NCBI RefSeq assembly: GCF_900110775.1
Contig: NZ_FOEP01000002.1
Span: 310,001 to 374,000 of the forward strand
Length of the DNA stretch: 64,000 nucleotides
DNA from: Thalassovita taeanensis
Lineage (GTDB): Bacteria; Pseudomonadota; Alphaproteobacteria; Rhodobacterales; Rhodobacteraceae
Reading direction: 5' to 3'
The translations under genes and the position numbers were made by a program. Below the pieces are notes generated by a model, which saw nothing but the letters and a program-made list of their open reading frames with translations, was not told where the DNA came from and did no database searches. Below are positions 1 to 8,280 of this stretch, one piece after another. The first letter of the stretch is position 1. The number at the start of each line of letters is the position of its first letter.

Positions 1-130
1 CGAGGAAACCGCCCGCATCGCGGCTGTTTTCAGCAAGATCAAGGACGAGCGCCTGAAATCACAGATCCGCTCGTTCATCGATGCGGTCGCCGGGTATGCT
101 CCGACCCCCGAAGAAACGCCCGTCAGCTAA
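1..130 (+). CDS. C-terminal end of an unidentified protein (partial)
   Basis: An open frame enters from the left edge (first whole codon at base 2) and stops with TAA at 128-130, giving 42 residues that end in TPEETPVS. The segment is mostly a charged amphipathic helix (KIKDERLKSQIRSFIDAVAG). That resembles the C-terminal tail of small Rhodobacteraceae XRE-type DNA-binding regulators, but this is an impression from composition only. It converges on the TauE-like gene, with its stop 5 bases from that gene's stop. The function cannot be decided from this fragment. Confidence 0.5.
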   Translation, partial: EETARIAAVFSKIKDERLKSQIRSFIDAVAGYAPTPEETPVS

Positions 131-134
131 GGCG

Positions 135-905
135 TCAGCCGATCAAAGCGCGGCGCACCAGATTAAGCGCCGCAATCAGCAGGATGAGCAGCGTCGCTTT
201 CTTGAAAGCCACCTGATCAATTCGGTCCTGTATCTGAAACCCCAGCCAGGTGCCTGCCAGCGCGGGCACCAGCAGCGCCACGGAAAACGGCAACGTCTCG
301 GCCCGCACCACGCCCGAACCGATATGTGCGCCGAACAGTGCCACCGCGCCCAGCCCGTAAATCACGCCCTGAATGCGCATCTGCTCGGTCTTCGCCGTGT
401 CCAGCGCTGTCAGATACAGCACCGTCGGCGGGCCCCAGACCCCCGACATGCCGCCCAAAAAACCGGCAAAACCGCCAATGCCCGCTTCGACCCAGCCATG
501 CCCGCGCTCGGGCAGCCGAAACTGCCACCCCAGCAGCTGGATGATCGAAAACACCGACACCGGGCCCCCGATCAGCAACAGCATCACCCAATGCGGGATC
601 ACCCGCACCAGTTGCGCACTGATCAGCAAAGCCACCAGCCCGACCAGCAAAAACACCCGGAATCGCTTGACCGAGCCCCACGCCGCCGCGTGCCCCTGGC
701 GCAGCGCCTGCCAGCCGTTGGTCAAAACCGTCGGCAGGATCAACCCCGCCAGCGCCAATTCCGGGCTGATCAGGCTGCTTAGCCCGGAAATCAGGATCAT
801 CGGCATGGCGAATCCCACCATGCCCTTGATCACGCCCGCCAAAAGGGCAACCATGCAGGACAATAGAAAAACCTGCGGCGACATCAGTGAGAAAAGCATA
901 TCCAT
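135..905 (-). CDS. TauE/SafE family sulfite exporter-like permease
   Basis: This 256-residue, very hydrophobic protein has about eight predicted membrane segments and the glycine-rich repeat of the TauE/SafE family (GGFAGFLGGMSGVWGPP, roughly residues 150-165). Family members export or import sulfite, sulfoacetate or other small organosulfur anions across the inner membrane; the substrate here cannot be read from sequence. I chose the ATG at 905, preceded by AGAGAG, because the first hydrophobic helix starts just after it. The frame stays open far upstream only because it runs antisense to mcd. It is divergent from mcd, with a 144-base gap holding both promoters. Confidence 0.85.
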   Translation of the reverse strand: MDMLFSLMSPQVFLLSCMVALLAGVIKGMVGFAMPMILISGLSSLISPELALAGLILPTVLTNGWQALRQGHAAAWGSVKRFRVFLLVGLVALLISAQLVRVIPHWVMLLLIGGPVSVFSIIQLLGWQFRLPERGHGWVEAGIGGFAGFLGGMSGVWGPPTVLYLTALDTAKTEQMRIQGVIYGLGAVALFGAHIGSGVVRAETLPFSVALLVPALAGTWLGFQIQDRIDQVAFKKATLLILLIAALNLVRRALIG

Positions 906-1049
906 TCGCTCTCTTATCACCGTTCTCGCATGCTGCACCGCAAAAATCGACGCGCAATAATCGAACGTGACGCAGACAAATAAGGTATTTTTGTTGCGCT
1001 GCACTTGCAAAGTGTCTAGGACGGGGCGCAGCAAAACAGGATAAGATTC

Positions 1050-2735
1050 ATGGCCCACGACGGACAGGACAGCGCAATGGCAACCCCCACTCTTCTTCCC
1101 GATCTTCTGACGCTGACAGCGGCGTCGATTGCCCCGGTGGAACAGGTGCTTGCCACCGCCACCGAAAGCCTGCGCGGCCTTGTCACGGCTGATGGCCGGG
1201 TGTCCGCCGGCCTGATCGAGGCAAACCAGACCGCCGCCCACGGCCTGTCCTGGCTTGCCACCTACACCGAAGCGCTGCGCCAGATGCAAAAATGGGCCGA
1301 GCGCCTCAGCACCGACGGCAAATTCGGCGAGATCGAACAGCTGATCCACCAGATCGCCTTTGGCGAATACCTGCACCAGATCGCTGGCGGCATCCCGATG
1401 AGCCAGACCGAAATCTTCCGCCTGCGCGATATGGGGCTGGGCTGGGATGCGCTCGCGCCCTTCCAGACCACCGAGGTGCAAACCCTCATGGCGCAAGGCA
1501 ACAATCAGGCCGCCCGCACCCGTCTGGTCGAACTGATGCAAGAACAGTCCGCCAACGTCACCGTCGGCGCCACCGGCCTTGAGGACGAACTGGAAATGAT
1601 CCGCGATCAGTTCCGCCGCTTCGCGCTGGACAAGGTCGAACCCTTTGCGCACGACTGGCACCTCAAGGACGAACTGATCCCGATGGAGATCATCGAGGAA
1701 CTGGCCGAAATGGGCGTCTTTGGCCTGACCATCCCTGAAAACCTCGGCGGTTTCGGCCTGTCCAAGGCCAGCATGGTCGTCGTCTCCGAAGAACTCTCAC
1801 GGGGCTATATCGGCGTCGGCTCTCTGGCCACCCGGTCCGAGATCGCCGCCGAGCTGATCCTTTGCGGCGGCACGGACGAGCAGAAATCCCAATGGTTGCC
1901 CAAGATCGCCAGCGGTGAAACCCTGCCGACCGCCGTGTTCACCGAACCCAATACCGGCTCCGATCTTGGCAGCCTGCGCACCCGCGCCACCAAAGACGGC
2001 GATGATTACCGCGTCACCGGCAACAAGACCTGGATCACCCACGCCGCCCGCACCCATGTCATGACCCTGCTGGCGCGTACCGATCCCAACACCACCGATC
2101 ACCGCGGCCTCAGCATGTTCCTTGCCGAAAAAACCCCCGGCACCGATGAGGCGCCCTTTCCGACCGAAGGCATGACCGGCGGCGAAATCGAGGTGCTCGG
2201 CTATCGCGGCATGAAGGAATACGAACTGGGCTTCGACAACTTCCACGTCAAAGGTGAAAATCTGCTCGGCGGCGAAGAAGGCAAAGGCTTCAAGCAGCTG
2301 ATGCAGACCTTCGAATCCGCCCGCATCCAAACCGCCGCCCGCGCCATTGGCGTCGCGCAATCGGCACTGGATGTCGCGATGCAATATGCCATCGACCGCA
2401 AACAATTCGGCAAATCGCTGATCAACTTCCCCCGCGTGTCCGGTAAACTGGCGATGATGGCCGTCGAAATCATGGTCGCACGGCAGCTGACCTATTACAG
2501 CGCCTGGCAAAAAGACCACGACAAACGCTGCGACCTTGAGGCGGGCATGGCCAAACTTCTGGGCGCTCGCGTCGCCTGGGCCTCGGCCGATAACGGGCTG
2601 CAAATCCATGGCGGTAATGGCTTTGCGCTGGAATATAAAATCAGCCGCATCCTGTGTGACGCGCGTATCCTGAACATCTTCGAAGGGGCCGCCGAAATTC
2701 AGGCGCAGGTGATCGCCCGCCGCCTTCTGGACTGA
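1050..2735 (+). CDS. mcd: (2S)-methylsuccinyl-CoA dehydrogenase
   Basis: This is a 561-residue acyl-CoA dehydrogenase with an N-terminal extension of about 160 residues ahead of a normal ACAD fold. That extension is the hallmark of Mcd, the FAD enzyme that oxidises methylsuccinyl-CoA to mesaconyl-CoA in the ethylmalonyl-CoA pathway of acetate assimilation. The ACAD part shows FTEPNTGSDLGSLRT (substrate and FAD binding), IDRKQFGKSL and, near the C-terminus, IHGGNGFALEY and FEGAAEIQ, whose glutamate aligns with the catalytic base. Two ATGs are possible: 1050 (AGGAT upstream) and 1077 (AGGAC upstream). A strong hairpin terminator follows. The other pathway genes (ccr, ecm, meaB) are not in the window, so the specific assignment rests on the extension and overall sequence; a generic ACAD is the alternative. 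Confidence 0.85.
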   Translation: MAHDGQDSAMATPTLLPDLLTLTAASIAPVEQVLATATESLRGLVTADGRVSAGLIEANQTAAHGLSWLATYTEALRQMQKWAERLSTDGKFGEIEQLIHQIAFGEYLHQIAGGIPMSQTEIFRLRDMGLGWDALAPFQTTEVQTLMAQGNNQAARTRLVELMQEQSANVTVGATGLEDELEMIRDQFRRFALDKVEPFAHDWHLKDELIPMEIIEELAEMGVFGLTIPENLGGFGLSKASMVVVSEELSRGYIGVGSLATRSEIAAELILCGGTDEQKSQWLPKIASGETLPTAVFTEPNTGSDLGSLRTRATKDGDDYRVTGNKTWITHAARTHVMTLLARTDPNTTDHRGLSMFLAEKTPGTDEAPFPTEGMTGGEIEVLGYRGMKEYELGFDNFHVKGENLLGGEEGKGFKQLMQTFESARIQTAARAIGVAQSALDVAMQYAIDRKQFGKSLINFPRVSGKLAMMAVEIMVARQLTYYSAWQKDHDKRCDLEAGMAKLLGARVAWASADNGLQIHGGNGFALEYKISRILCDARILNIFEGAAEIQAQVIARRLLD

Positions 2736-2760
2736 TCCAGCCTCAAATCGACATGATATA

Positions 2761-2785
2761 AGCCCGGCCACGTGCCGGGCTTTTT
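2761..2785 (+). terminator. Rho-independent terminator after mcd
   Basis: An 8-bp perfect stem AGCCCGGC / GCCGGGCT with a 5-base loop (CACGT) is followed by TTTTT. It lies 25 bases after the mcd stop codon. Confidence 0.9.
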
Positions 2786-2906
2786 CGTGTGCCAACGGCC
2801 CTTGCGCGCCACATCGCCTTTGCAAGACTTGCCCGGCGGGATAGATATATGGCAATGTCAATTACCTTGCGGCACCGGCCGCACCAGACCAGAAAGCGCG
2901 CCCCTA

Positions 2907-3740
2907 ATGACAAAACCCTGCATCATCTGCGTTGCCATCACCGGCAGCCTGCCCACCAAGGCCGACAACCCCGCCGTGCCCGTCACCGTCGAAGAACAGA
3001 TCGAAAGCACACAAGAAGCCTTCGAGACCGGCGCCAGCATCTGTCACGCCCACGTGCGCAACCCTGATGAGACCCCCAGCAGCGACCCCGAGAAATTCGC
3101 CCGCCTCAAGGAAGGGCTGGAAAAGCACTGCCCCGGCATGATCATCCAATTCTCCACCGGTGGCCGCTCTGGCGCGGGCGAGACCCGTGGCGGCATGCTG
3201 TCGCTGCGCCCCGATATGGCCTCGCTTTCGGTCGGGTCCAACAACTTTCCCACCCGCGTCTACGAGAACCCGCCTGCGCTGGTTGACTGGCTGGCCTCCG
3301 AGATGAAAACCTATGGCGTCCGTCCCGAAATCGAAGCCTTCGACCTGTCCCACATCCATCAGGCCGCTAAAATGTATGCCGATGGCCGTCTGGTCGACTC
3401 GCCCTATGTGCAGTTCGTCATGGGCGTGAAAAACGCCATGCCCGTCGACCGCGACGTGTTCGATTACTATATCAAAACCGTCAAACGCCTGCTGCCCGAC
3501 AGCGAATGGTGCGCCGCCGGTATCGGCCCGCACCAGATCACGCTGAACGACTGGGCCGTGTCCTCGGGCGGCCACGCCCGCGCGGGGCTTGAGGACAACG
3601 TCCGCCTCGATAAAAATACCCTCGCGCCGTCGAATGCCGCGCTGGTGCAGCGCGTGGTTGATCTGTGCGACAAGTATCAACGCCCCGTCGCCACCGCGGC
3701 CCAGGCGCGTGAGATGCTGGGGCTGCGCCCGATCAGCTAA
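2907..3740 (+). CDS. Beta-keto acid cleavage enzyme (BKACE / Kce family)
   Basis: This 277-residue TIM-barrel protein belongs to the family of 3-keto-5-aminohexanoate cleavage enzyme. These zinc enzymes condense a beta-keto acid with acetyl-CoA, giving an acyl-CoA and acetoacetate. The zinc-binding HAH is visible in ICHAHVRNP, followed by the glycine-rich STGGRSGAGETRGGM and SVGSNNFPT segments expected in the family. The ATG at 2907 is chosen because MTKPCIICVAITGS is the usual family N-terminus; the ribosome-binding site is weak. The substrate of BKACE members varies widely (carnitine-derived, aromatic or branched keto acids) and no neighbour defines it here. Confidence 0.85.
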   Translation: MTKPCIICVAITGSLPTKADNPAVPVTVEEQIESTQEAFETGASICHAHVRNPDETPSSDPEKFARLKEGLEKHCPGMIIQFSTGGRSGAGETRGGMLSLRPDMASLSVGSNNFPTRVYENPPALVDWLASEMKTYGVRPEIEAFDLSHIHQAAKMYADGRLVDSPYVQFVMGVKNAMPVDRDVFDYYIKTVKRLLPDSEWCAAGIGPHQITLNDWAVSSGGHARAGLEDNVRLDKNTLAPSNAALVQRVVDLCDKYQRPVATAAQAREMLGLRPIS

Positions 3741-3762
3741 GGCATTGCCTGCCGGACGCGAA

Positions 3763-3795
3763 GATGCCTCCGGCAGGGATATTTTTAAAATGTGG
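3763..3795 (+). repeat. Dispersed 3'-end-associated element, copy 1
   Basis: It contains GCCTCCGGCAGGGATATTT followed by TTAAAATGTGGA. Three close relatives occur at about 5952, 38981 (reverse) and 49277. Read on the minus strand it lies about 41 bases after the stop of the channel gene at 3837. Confidence 0.75.
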
Positions 3796-3836
3796 AACCG
3801 GGCGGCGGCGCAGGCCGCCCTGTTTGCGCGGCGCGG

Positions 3837-4814
3837 TTATTCCGGCACGCAGATCTCGTTTGCGCGTATCGCGCGTGCGGTGCGGATCAGCAGCGCCAGA
3901 ATGATCACCAGCAAAACTGCCAGCAACCCGGTGCCGATCAGCTTGTGCACCGTACTGCCCGTTGTGGCGGCGAAGTTGAAGCTGGCGATGGTGACCGCAG
4001 CGAAGGGAAAGCTCAGCGCCCAAAAGCTCAGCGCGAAGTTCAGCTTCACGATACGTGGCAACTGAACCGCGACGATCAGCGTGAACAGATAGGCTCCGTT
4101 CAGCAGGATGCGCGCGAATGCGTCCACATCCCCCACCAGCCGCACCCAAGCCACAAAGGCCACGGCCGGTGGCGCAATCAGGATCACCAGCGTCGGCTGC
4201 AACCGCCCCGGCAGCGGATCATGAAAGATCAGCCGGTTCATCACCAGCGTCAGCAGCACCACCCAGAAGATCAGCCCGACCGCCATGAAATACCAGCTAA
4301 GTTCCACATACCCCAAAGGCACCCCCGCGATCGGCACAATCACGTTGCCCACCGCCGGGATGAACCACGCAGGGCTCAACTGCCCGGTCTGAAAGCTCCG
4401 CGATCCGATCCAGCCCGAAACAACTGCGATGGTCAGCGCGCCGTGCATCGCCATCCCCACCAGCCACAGCGCCTCTGCCACCGGGGTCGCGCGTGACAGC
4501 GTTGCCGTGCCCAGCAGCAGCAGCGAGATCGAAATTGCCGGAAAAAACGCCATCCGTACCGGATGATGCCACTCGCCCGCCACAGCCGCCGGATACCGCA
4601 GCGCCTTGAGCGCATAGATCAGCAGGATCAGCGCAAACAGCCCCACCGCCAGGCCATAGGCCACGGTCGAGGCCGTGCTGCTCAGCCCATACGCCACCTC
4701 AGCTGCATGCAGGGCCAGCGTCAGCCCCGACACGCCCATGACAATGGCGAAAAATGTGACTGGATAATGCTCTAACCAGCTATCGGCGTGCGGGGTCTGG
4801 CTTGCGTCCGTCAT
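3837..4814 (-). CDS. SLAC1/TehA-type anion channel (tellurite-resistance/dicarboxylate transporter family)
   Basis: This is a 325-residue integral membrane protein with about ten hydrophobic helices, matching the C4-dicarboxylate/voltage-dependent anion channel fold (TehA, plant SLAC1). The N-terminus DSWLEHYPVTFFAIVMGVSG, with a phenylalanine-rich first helix, is typical of bacterial SLAC1 members. Such proteins pass anions or, in some cases, contribute to tellurite resistance; the native substrate is unknown. ATG 4814 is preceded by AGGAACCG. An inverted repeat lies about 45-65 bases upstream (4858-4878). It is monocistronic and convergent with the BKACE gene. Confidence 0.8.
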   Translation of the reverse strand: MTDASQTPHADSWLEHYPVTFFAIVMGVSGLTLALHAAEVAYGLSSTASTVAYGLAVGLFALILLIYALKALRYPAAVAGEWHHPVRMAFFPAISISLLLLGTATLSRATPVAEALWLVGMAMHGALTIAVVSGWIGSRSFQTGQLSPAWFIPAVGNVIVPIAGVPLGYVELSWYFMAVGLIFWVVLLTLVMNRLIFHDPLPGRLQPTLVILIAPPAVAFVAWVRLVGDVDAFARILLNGAYLFTLIVAVQLPRIVKLNFALSFWALSFPFAAVTIASFNFAATTGSTVHKLIGTGLLAVLLVIILALLIRTARAIRANEICVPE

Positions 4815-4857
4815 GTGCGGTTCCTTCCTGCGCTGACACGGCCTTGCCCGCGCCTTA

Positions 4858-4878
4858 CATGCAAGCCATTGCATGCAA
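4858..4878. promoter_or_regulatory. Candidate operator upstream of the SLAC1-type channel gene
   Basis: An inverted repeat CATGCAA (4858-4864), spacer GCCA, TTGCATG (4869-4875) is followed by a third half-site, so that TTGCATGCAA (4869-4878) is itself a 10-bp palindrome. It lies 44-64 bases before the start of the minus-strand channel gene. The binding factor is unknown. Confidence 0.4.
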
Positions 4879-5039
4879 CCTCGACTCGCCGCTTTGCGCC
4901 AAGTCAAAAAGATGCCGCGCGTCAGACTCTCATACAGGATGACCGCAGCCGCGCCCCGCCACAAGCCCTGATACCAAAGCAGGGCGCGCCTGATGTCCAC
5001 TTTGCCCGCACGCGCAGACTCGGCCTGCGCAGACTCGGC

Positions 5040-5912
5040 TCAGGTCAGGCCCAGCAACCGCGCGGCATTGCCCTTGATGATGTCCTCGCGCAGTGCATCC
5101 TTGATATCAATCTTCTCGAAATCCGCCAACCAGCGCTCAGGCGTGATCATCGGCCAGTCCGAGCCGAACAACACCTTCTTCTTCAGGATCGAGTTGCAGT
5201 ATTTCACCAGAATCGGCGGGAAATATTTCGGGGACCACCCGCTCAGGTCGATATAGACGTTCGGCTTGTGCTGAGCCACGGCCAGCGCCTCTTCCTGCCA
5301 GGGGAACGACGGGTGCGCGAGGATGATCTTCATGTCGGGGAAATCCACTGCCACGTCATCCATATACATCGGGTTCGAGTATTTCAGCCGCATGCCATTG
5401 CCGCCTGGCATCCCCGAACCAACCCCGGTCTGCCCGGTGTGAAACAGCGCAATGCCGCCGTTTTCCTCGATTGCCTCGTAGAGCTCATAGGCCATCCGGT
5501 CATTGGGATAAAACCCCTGCATGGTGGGGTGGAACTTGAACCCCTTGATGCCGAAATCCTTGATCAACCGCCGCGCTTCACGCGCGCCCATCTTGCCTTT
5601 CCAGGGGTCGATGCTGGCAAAGGGAATGAGAACATCATCGTTTTCCGCAGCCAGCGCGGCGACCTCTTCGTTCTTGTACCGGCGATATCCGGTCTCGCGC
5701 TCGGCATCGACCGGGAAAATCACCGCCGCGATATTCTGCTCGCGGTAATGCGCGGCGGTCTGTTCGATCGTCGGCGGATGGGACCACGGCGCGCCGAAAT
5801 ACGTGGCCATTGTCGATTGCAGATCGTCATAGCCGTCGTCAGCGTGACAACCGCAGGGTTCTTCGGCGTGGGTGTGGATGTCGATCGCGCGGATTTTGGA
5901 AATATCAACCAT
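5040..5912 (-). CDS. Amidohydrolase family protein (amidohydrolase 2 type)
   Basis: This 290-residue TIM-barrel metal hydrolase shows the metal site in order: IDIHTHAE near the N-terminus, GFKFHP in the middle, IILAHPSFPW and FGSDWPMITP near the C-terminus. Relatives include decarboxylases and hydrolases of aromatic or acyl substrates. It is the last gene of the crotonase-marR-fcs operon, 77 bases after fcs. In Rhodococcus an amidohydrolase-family enzyme (CouO) cleaves the beta-keto thioester formed from p-hydroxycinnamoyl-CoA, so a comparable hydrolytic step is a reasonable inference here. It could equally be a decarboxylase of another aromatic intermediate. Confidence 0.75.
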   Translation of the reverse strand: MVDISKIRAIDIHTHAEEPCGCHADDGYDDLQSTMATYFGAPWSHPPTIEQTAAHYREQNIAAVIFPVDAERETGYRRYKNEEVAALAAENDDVLIPFASIDPWKGKMGAREARRLIKDFGIKGFKFHPTMQGFYPNDRMAYELYEAIEENGGIALFHTGQTGVGSGMPGGNGMRLKYSNPMYMDDVAVDFPDMKIILAHPSFPWQEEALAVAQHKPNVYIDLSGWSPKYFPPILVKYCNSILKKKVLFGSDWPMITPERWLADFEKIDIKDALREDIIKGNAARLLGLT

Positions 5913-5951
5913 GGCTTACCTCTTTCGTCGTTGGCGCAGGGGGCGAGGACG

Positions 5952-5986
5952 GATGCCTCCGGCGGGGATATTTGGAAAATGTGAAG
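5952..5986 (+). repeat. Dispersed 3'-end-associated element, copy 2
   Basis: GCCTCCGGCGGGGATATTT followed by GGAAAATGTGAAG. On the minus strand it begins 3 bases after the fcs stop codon, between fcs and the amidohydrolase gene. Confidence 0.8.
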
Positions 5987-5989
5987 TGC

Positions 5990-7786
5990 TCAGACGCGGA
6001 TCACGTCCGCAGCCGTGTCATCATACAGGCGCTGGACCAAGGCGGCGCGGCGGGTCAGCACCTTGCGGGTGTTCAGGTTGCCCTTGGCCGTGACCTCGTG
6101 ATCCGCCAGCGAAGGCGCTTCGGCCAGAACCATCGCGCGCCCGACCCGCGTGGACGACCCCGTGGCGCTTTCGGCCAGAACCGCCAGCCTTGCGGCGATG
6201 TCCTGCATCAGCGCAGGGTCGCTGATCACATCGCCCTCGGCGCCATTCGTGGGTGTGGCCGGGAACAAAAGCACGCCAAGTTCACTCCGGTCGTGTCCAG
6301 TAATCACCAGATCGCCGATCAGCCCTTCAAGCGCCGTCATGATCTGCCCGCGCAGGGCCGCCGCCCGCACCCATGTGCCCGAGGTCAGTTTGAAATCCTC
6401 CGAGATCCGCCCGGCGAAGCTCAGCCCGCGGTCGGGGTCCTGCGCATCGACGAACTGCACCGCGTCGCCGGTGATCAGGAAGCCATCGGTATCGAAGCTT
6501 TCGGCGGTCTTTTCGGGGTCCTCGAAATAGCCCTCCATCACGTTCGGCCCCTTCACGCGCAACTCGTACCGGCCCTCATCCTCGGGGATCAGGCGAACCT
6601 CGGTGCCGGGCAGCGGCGCGCCGACGATGCCCGAACGCGTGACCCGCTCGTGGGTCAGCAGAACCGCAGGCGCCGTTTCAGTCATACCCCAGCTTGAAAC
6701 CATCAAAGGCACCGTGCCGGTCACTTCGCGGGCCATCTCGGCGATCCCGTCCCAGATTTCCTGCGGCAGTGACGCCCCGGCATAGAAGGTGAACTCCAGC
6801 CCGGTGAAAAACGCCTGCCGCAGATCCGCATCGGCGCGCAGCGCCTCAAGCTGTCGGGCAAAGCCCACCGGCACGTTGAAGGCCAGCGTTCCGGTATGCA
6901 TCTTCATGTTTTCAAGGCTGCGCCCGAACAGTGCCGCGGTCGGCTTGCCGTCGTCGATATACAGCGCTCCGCCGTTGGCCAGCATCATGTTGAAGTTGTG
7001 CGAGCCGCCAAAGACATGGTTCCACGGCAGCCAGTCCACGATCTTGGGCGCCCGCGCCCGCAGCACCGGAAAGGCATCGGCAATCTGGGTCTGGTTCACG
7101 CACATCATCCGGTGCGTCGTGATCACCCCCTTGGGGTGCGATGTCGACCCCGAGGTGAACAGGATCTTGGCCAGCGTCTGCGGCCCGACCGCCGCATAAG
7201 CCGCCGCCACATCCGCAGCCCCCCCCTGCAAGGCCTGATTCATCGTGATCACCGGTCGTGGCGCCCCCGCCGGGGCGCTGGTCAGAACCGGATACCCTGC
7301 CAGTGCCTCAAGCGCCAAAGCCTCGCCATAGCGCGCCGCGTCGTCAACGAACAGCAGCCCCGGCTTCACCTTTTCAATGATATACAACAGCCGGTCATGG
7401 GCGCCGGGGATCAGCGAATATTGCTCGGCCACAGGCACGCTGGCCATCCCGACATATTGCGCCGCCAGCGTCATTAGCCCGTGATCGACCGAATTGCCCG
7501 ACAGCATCACCAGCGGCCCGCGCTCCGCGTGCCCTTCGGCCAGCAACCACGCGCCCAGCGTCTGCACCATCTCCAGCGCCTGCGCATAGGTGACCTCGCG
7601 CCAGCCCGCCCCCGACCGTTCGGCCAGAAACACCGCGTCGGGCGTCGCTGCGGCCCAGTGATGCAGCCAGGCCCCGGTGGTTTCAGCAACCGGCCCCAGC
7701 GGGTGCGCCGAGCGCAACACCAAACTACCGTCAGGCCGGGTTTCGCTCAGAACTTTCTGTGGAACAGTAACAGAGTGGGCAAGCAT
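5990..7786 (-). CDS. fcs: Feruloyl-CoA synthase
   Basis: This 598-residue member of the ANL superfamily activates ferulate or other hydroxycinnamates to CoA thioesters with ATP. The AMP-binding P-loop is LFTSGSTSHPKGVITTH, followed by VDWLPWNHVFGGSHNFN, typical of feruloyl-CoA synthases, then SSWGMTETAP and the hinge region LSFAGRISEDFKL. The last is a shortened, Fcs-type version of the ANL A8 motif, and the C-terminal domain is also Fcs-like. ATG 7786 is preceded by GAAGGAGCGCGAA. It lies 11 bases downstream of the marR gene and is co-transcribed with the crotonase. The exact aromatic acid preferred is not decidable. Confidence 0.9.
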   Translation of the reverse strand: MLAHSVTVPQKVLSETRPDGSLVLRSAHPLGPVAETTGAWLHHWAAATPDAVFLAERSGAGWREVTYAQALEMVQTLGAWLLAEGHAERGPLVMLSGNSVDHGLMTLAAQYVGMASVPVAEQYSLIPGAHDRLLYIIEKVKPGLLFVDDAARYGEALALEALAGYPVLTSAPAGAPRPVITMNQALQGGAADVAAAYAAVGPQTLAKILFTSGSTSHPKGVITTHRMMCVNQTQIADAFPVLRARAPKIVDWLPWNHVFGGSHNFNMMLANGGALYIDDGKPTAALFGRSLENMKMHTGTLAFNVPVGFARQLEALRADADLRQAFFTGLEFTFYAGASLPQEIWDGIAEMAREVTGTVPLMVSSWGMTETAPAVLLTHERVTRSGIVGAPLPGTEVRLIPEDEGRYELRVKGPNVMEGYFEDPEKTAESFDTDGFLITGDAVQFVDAQDPDRGLSFAGRISEDFKLTSGTWVRAAALRGQIMTALEGLIGDLVITGHDRSELGVLLFPATPTNGAEGDVISDPALMQDIAARLAVLAESATGSSTRVGRAMVLAEAPSLADHEVTAKGNLNTRKVLTRRAALVQRLYDDTAADVIRV

Positions 7787-7797
7787 TTCGCGCTCCT

Positions 7798-8280
7798 TCA
7801 GTCTGGTGAATCAATACGGCGCAAAAGCGCGATCAACTGCGCGCGCTCCTGCGGTGTCAGATTGGCCAAAAGCCGGTCTTCATGGGCATAAAGCGCGACC
7901 GACGCCGCCTCGCGGCGCTTGATCCCCGCCAGCGTCGCACGCAGCGCATAGGACCGCCGGTCGGTCGGCACCCGGTGGCGGCCAATCAGGTCGGCCTGCT
8001 CCAGCGTGTCGATGATCACAACGGTGTTGGACCGCTCCATGTTCAGCGCTGCCGCCAGTTGCGACTGCGTCACATCCGGCGTGTCACAGATCACCGACAG
8101 CGCCGAAAATGTGGTGATCCGCAGGCCGAACTCGTCCAAGACCCGCGCCGCATCGGCCTGCAGGATATGAACCGCGCGCTTCATGTTATACCCGACAAGC
8201 CCGCGCAGCCCCCGATCCAACCCCACCACAGGCGACGCAGGATCAGCAGAGGTGGATGTTGACCGCGCCATTCCGCTCAC
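7798..8280 (-). CDS. MarR family regulator of the hydroxycinnamate operon (CouR/FerR-like)
   Basis: This 160-residue protein has the MarR winged-helix fold: a helical dimerisation region, then VTQSQLAAALNMERSNTVVIIDTLE (helix-turn-helix) and a wing ending in RHRVPTDRRSYALRAT. It lies between the crotonase and fcs genes. MarR proteins with hydroxycinnamoyl-CoA ligands (CouR, FerR) repress exactly such operons until the CoA ester is made, so repression relieved by feruloyl- or coumaroyl-CoA is the likely mode. The start is uncertain: GTG at 8280 overlaps the crotonase TGA, while an ATG lies three codons in at 8271. Its probable operator overlaps the operon promoter at 9074-9097. Confidence 0.85.
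   Translation of the reverse strand: MSGMARSTSTSADPASPVVGLDRGLRGLVGYNMKRAVHILQADAARVLDEFGLRITTFSALSVICDTPDVTQSQLAAALNMERSNTVVIIDTLEQADLIGRHRVPTDRRSYALRATLAGIKRREAASVALYAHEDRLLANLTPQERAQLIALLRRIDSPD

Noticed and set aside
906-1661. N-terminal extension of the TauE-like protein to 508 residues
   Set aside because: The extra frame is antisense to mcd, is not hydrophobic and has no family similarity. The first membrane helix begins directly after the ATG at 905.
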